From the NCBI GenBank assembly GCA_022712075.1, contig JALAHE010000237.1, positions 1 to 9,183 on the forward strand: 9,183 nucleotides of DNA, in the 5' to 3' direction. Positions 9,172 to 9,183 of this stretch are shown in pieces (position 1 is the first letter of the stretch; every line of letters starts with the position of its first letter). The translations under genes were made by a program, and so were the position numbers. Origin of the DNA: Galactobacter sp. Its GTDB lineage: Bacteria > Actinomycetota > Actinomycetes > Actinomycetales > Micrococcaceae. The notes beneath the pieces are model-generated. The model was not told the origin of the DNA. It saw only the letters and a list, made by a program, of their open reading frames with translations, and made no database searches.

Positions 9172-9183
9172 ATGGCCGAGAAC
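9172..9183 (+). CDS. start of a divergent gene, product unknown (runs off the right edge)
   Basis: ATG GCC GAG AAC begins at 9172 on the plus strand, with only four codons in the window, so the product cannot be identified. Support comes from the TANNNT box placed exactly for a leaderless transcript and from the divergent arrangement away from pyrR. The AGGGG at 9165-9169 is too close to the ATG to serve as a normal Shine-Dalgarno. It could be a chance ATG. Confidence 0.4.

Overview
The window is high-G+C DNA with G/C-heavy third codon positions, many GTG starts and PyrR-PyrB-PyrC-(membrane protein)-CarA-CarB-PyrF gene order. This points to an actinobacterium; the protein style fits Micrococcales or Actinomycetales, but the genus cannot be fixed from sequence reading alone. 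Nearly the whole window is one minus-strand operon for de novo UMP synthesis, read from right to left.

Right edge (about 9021-9183): a short divergent intergenic region. A plus-strand gene begins at 9172, probably as a leaderless transcript, and only four codons are inside the window. On the minus strand there is a plausible -10 box (9081-9086). A strong match to the PyrR RNA-binding loop (9039-9050) follows, lying immediately 5' of the pyrR Shine-Dalgarno sequence. This layout suits PyrR-dependent translational repression of the operon.

Operon body (9020 down to 315): pyrR (regulator), pyrB (aspartate carbamoyltransferase), pyrC (dihydroorotase), a small single-pass membrane protein of unknown role, carA and carB (carbamoyl-phosphate synthase subunits) and pyrF (OMP decarboxylase). 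All junctions are overlaps or gaps of no more than 4 nt, so translational coupling is likely. CarA/CarB make carbamoyl phosphate, PyrB joins it to aspartate, PyrC closes the ring and PyrF performs the last step to UMP. PyrD and PyrE are not in this window and must be encoded elsewhere.

Left edge (1-314): two tandem hairpins follow the pyrF stop, and then comes the 5' end of gmk (guanylate kinase). The small mIHF gene that separates pyrF from gmk in mycobacteria and many other actinobacteria is absent here.

The region is ordinary housekeeping DNA with one real oddity. In pyrB the otherwise near-universal HPTQ active-site motif is replaced by four prolines, encoded within a 13-base homopolymer (8018-8030). 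This is either a sequence error or a catalytically damaged enzyme. I see no mobile element, CRISPR array, RNA gene or new defence-like system.
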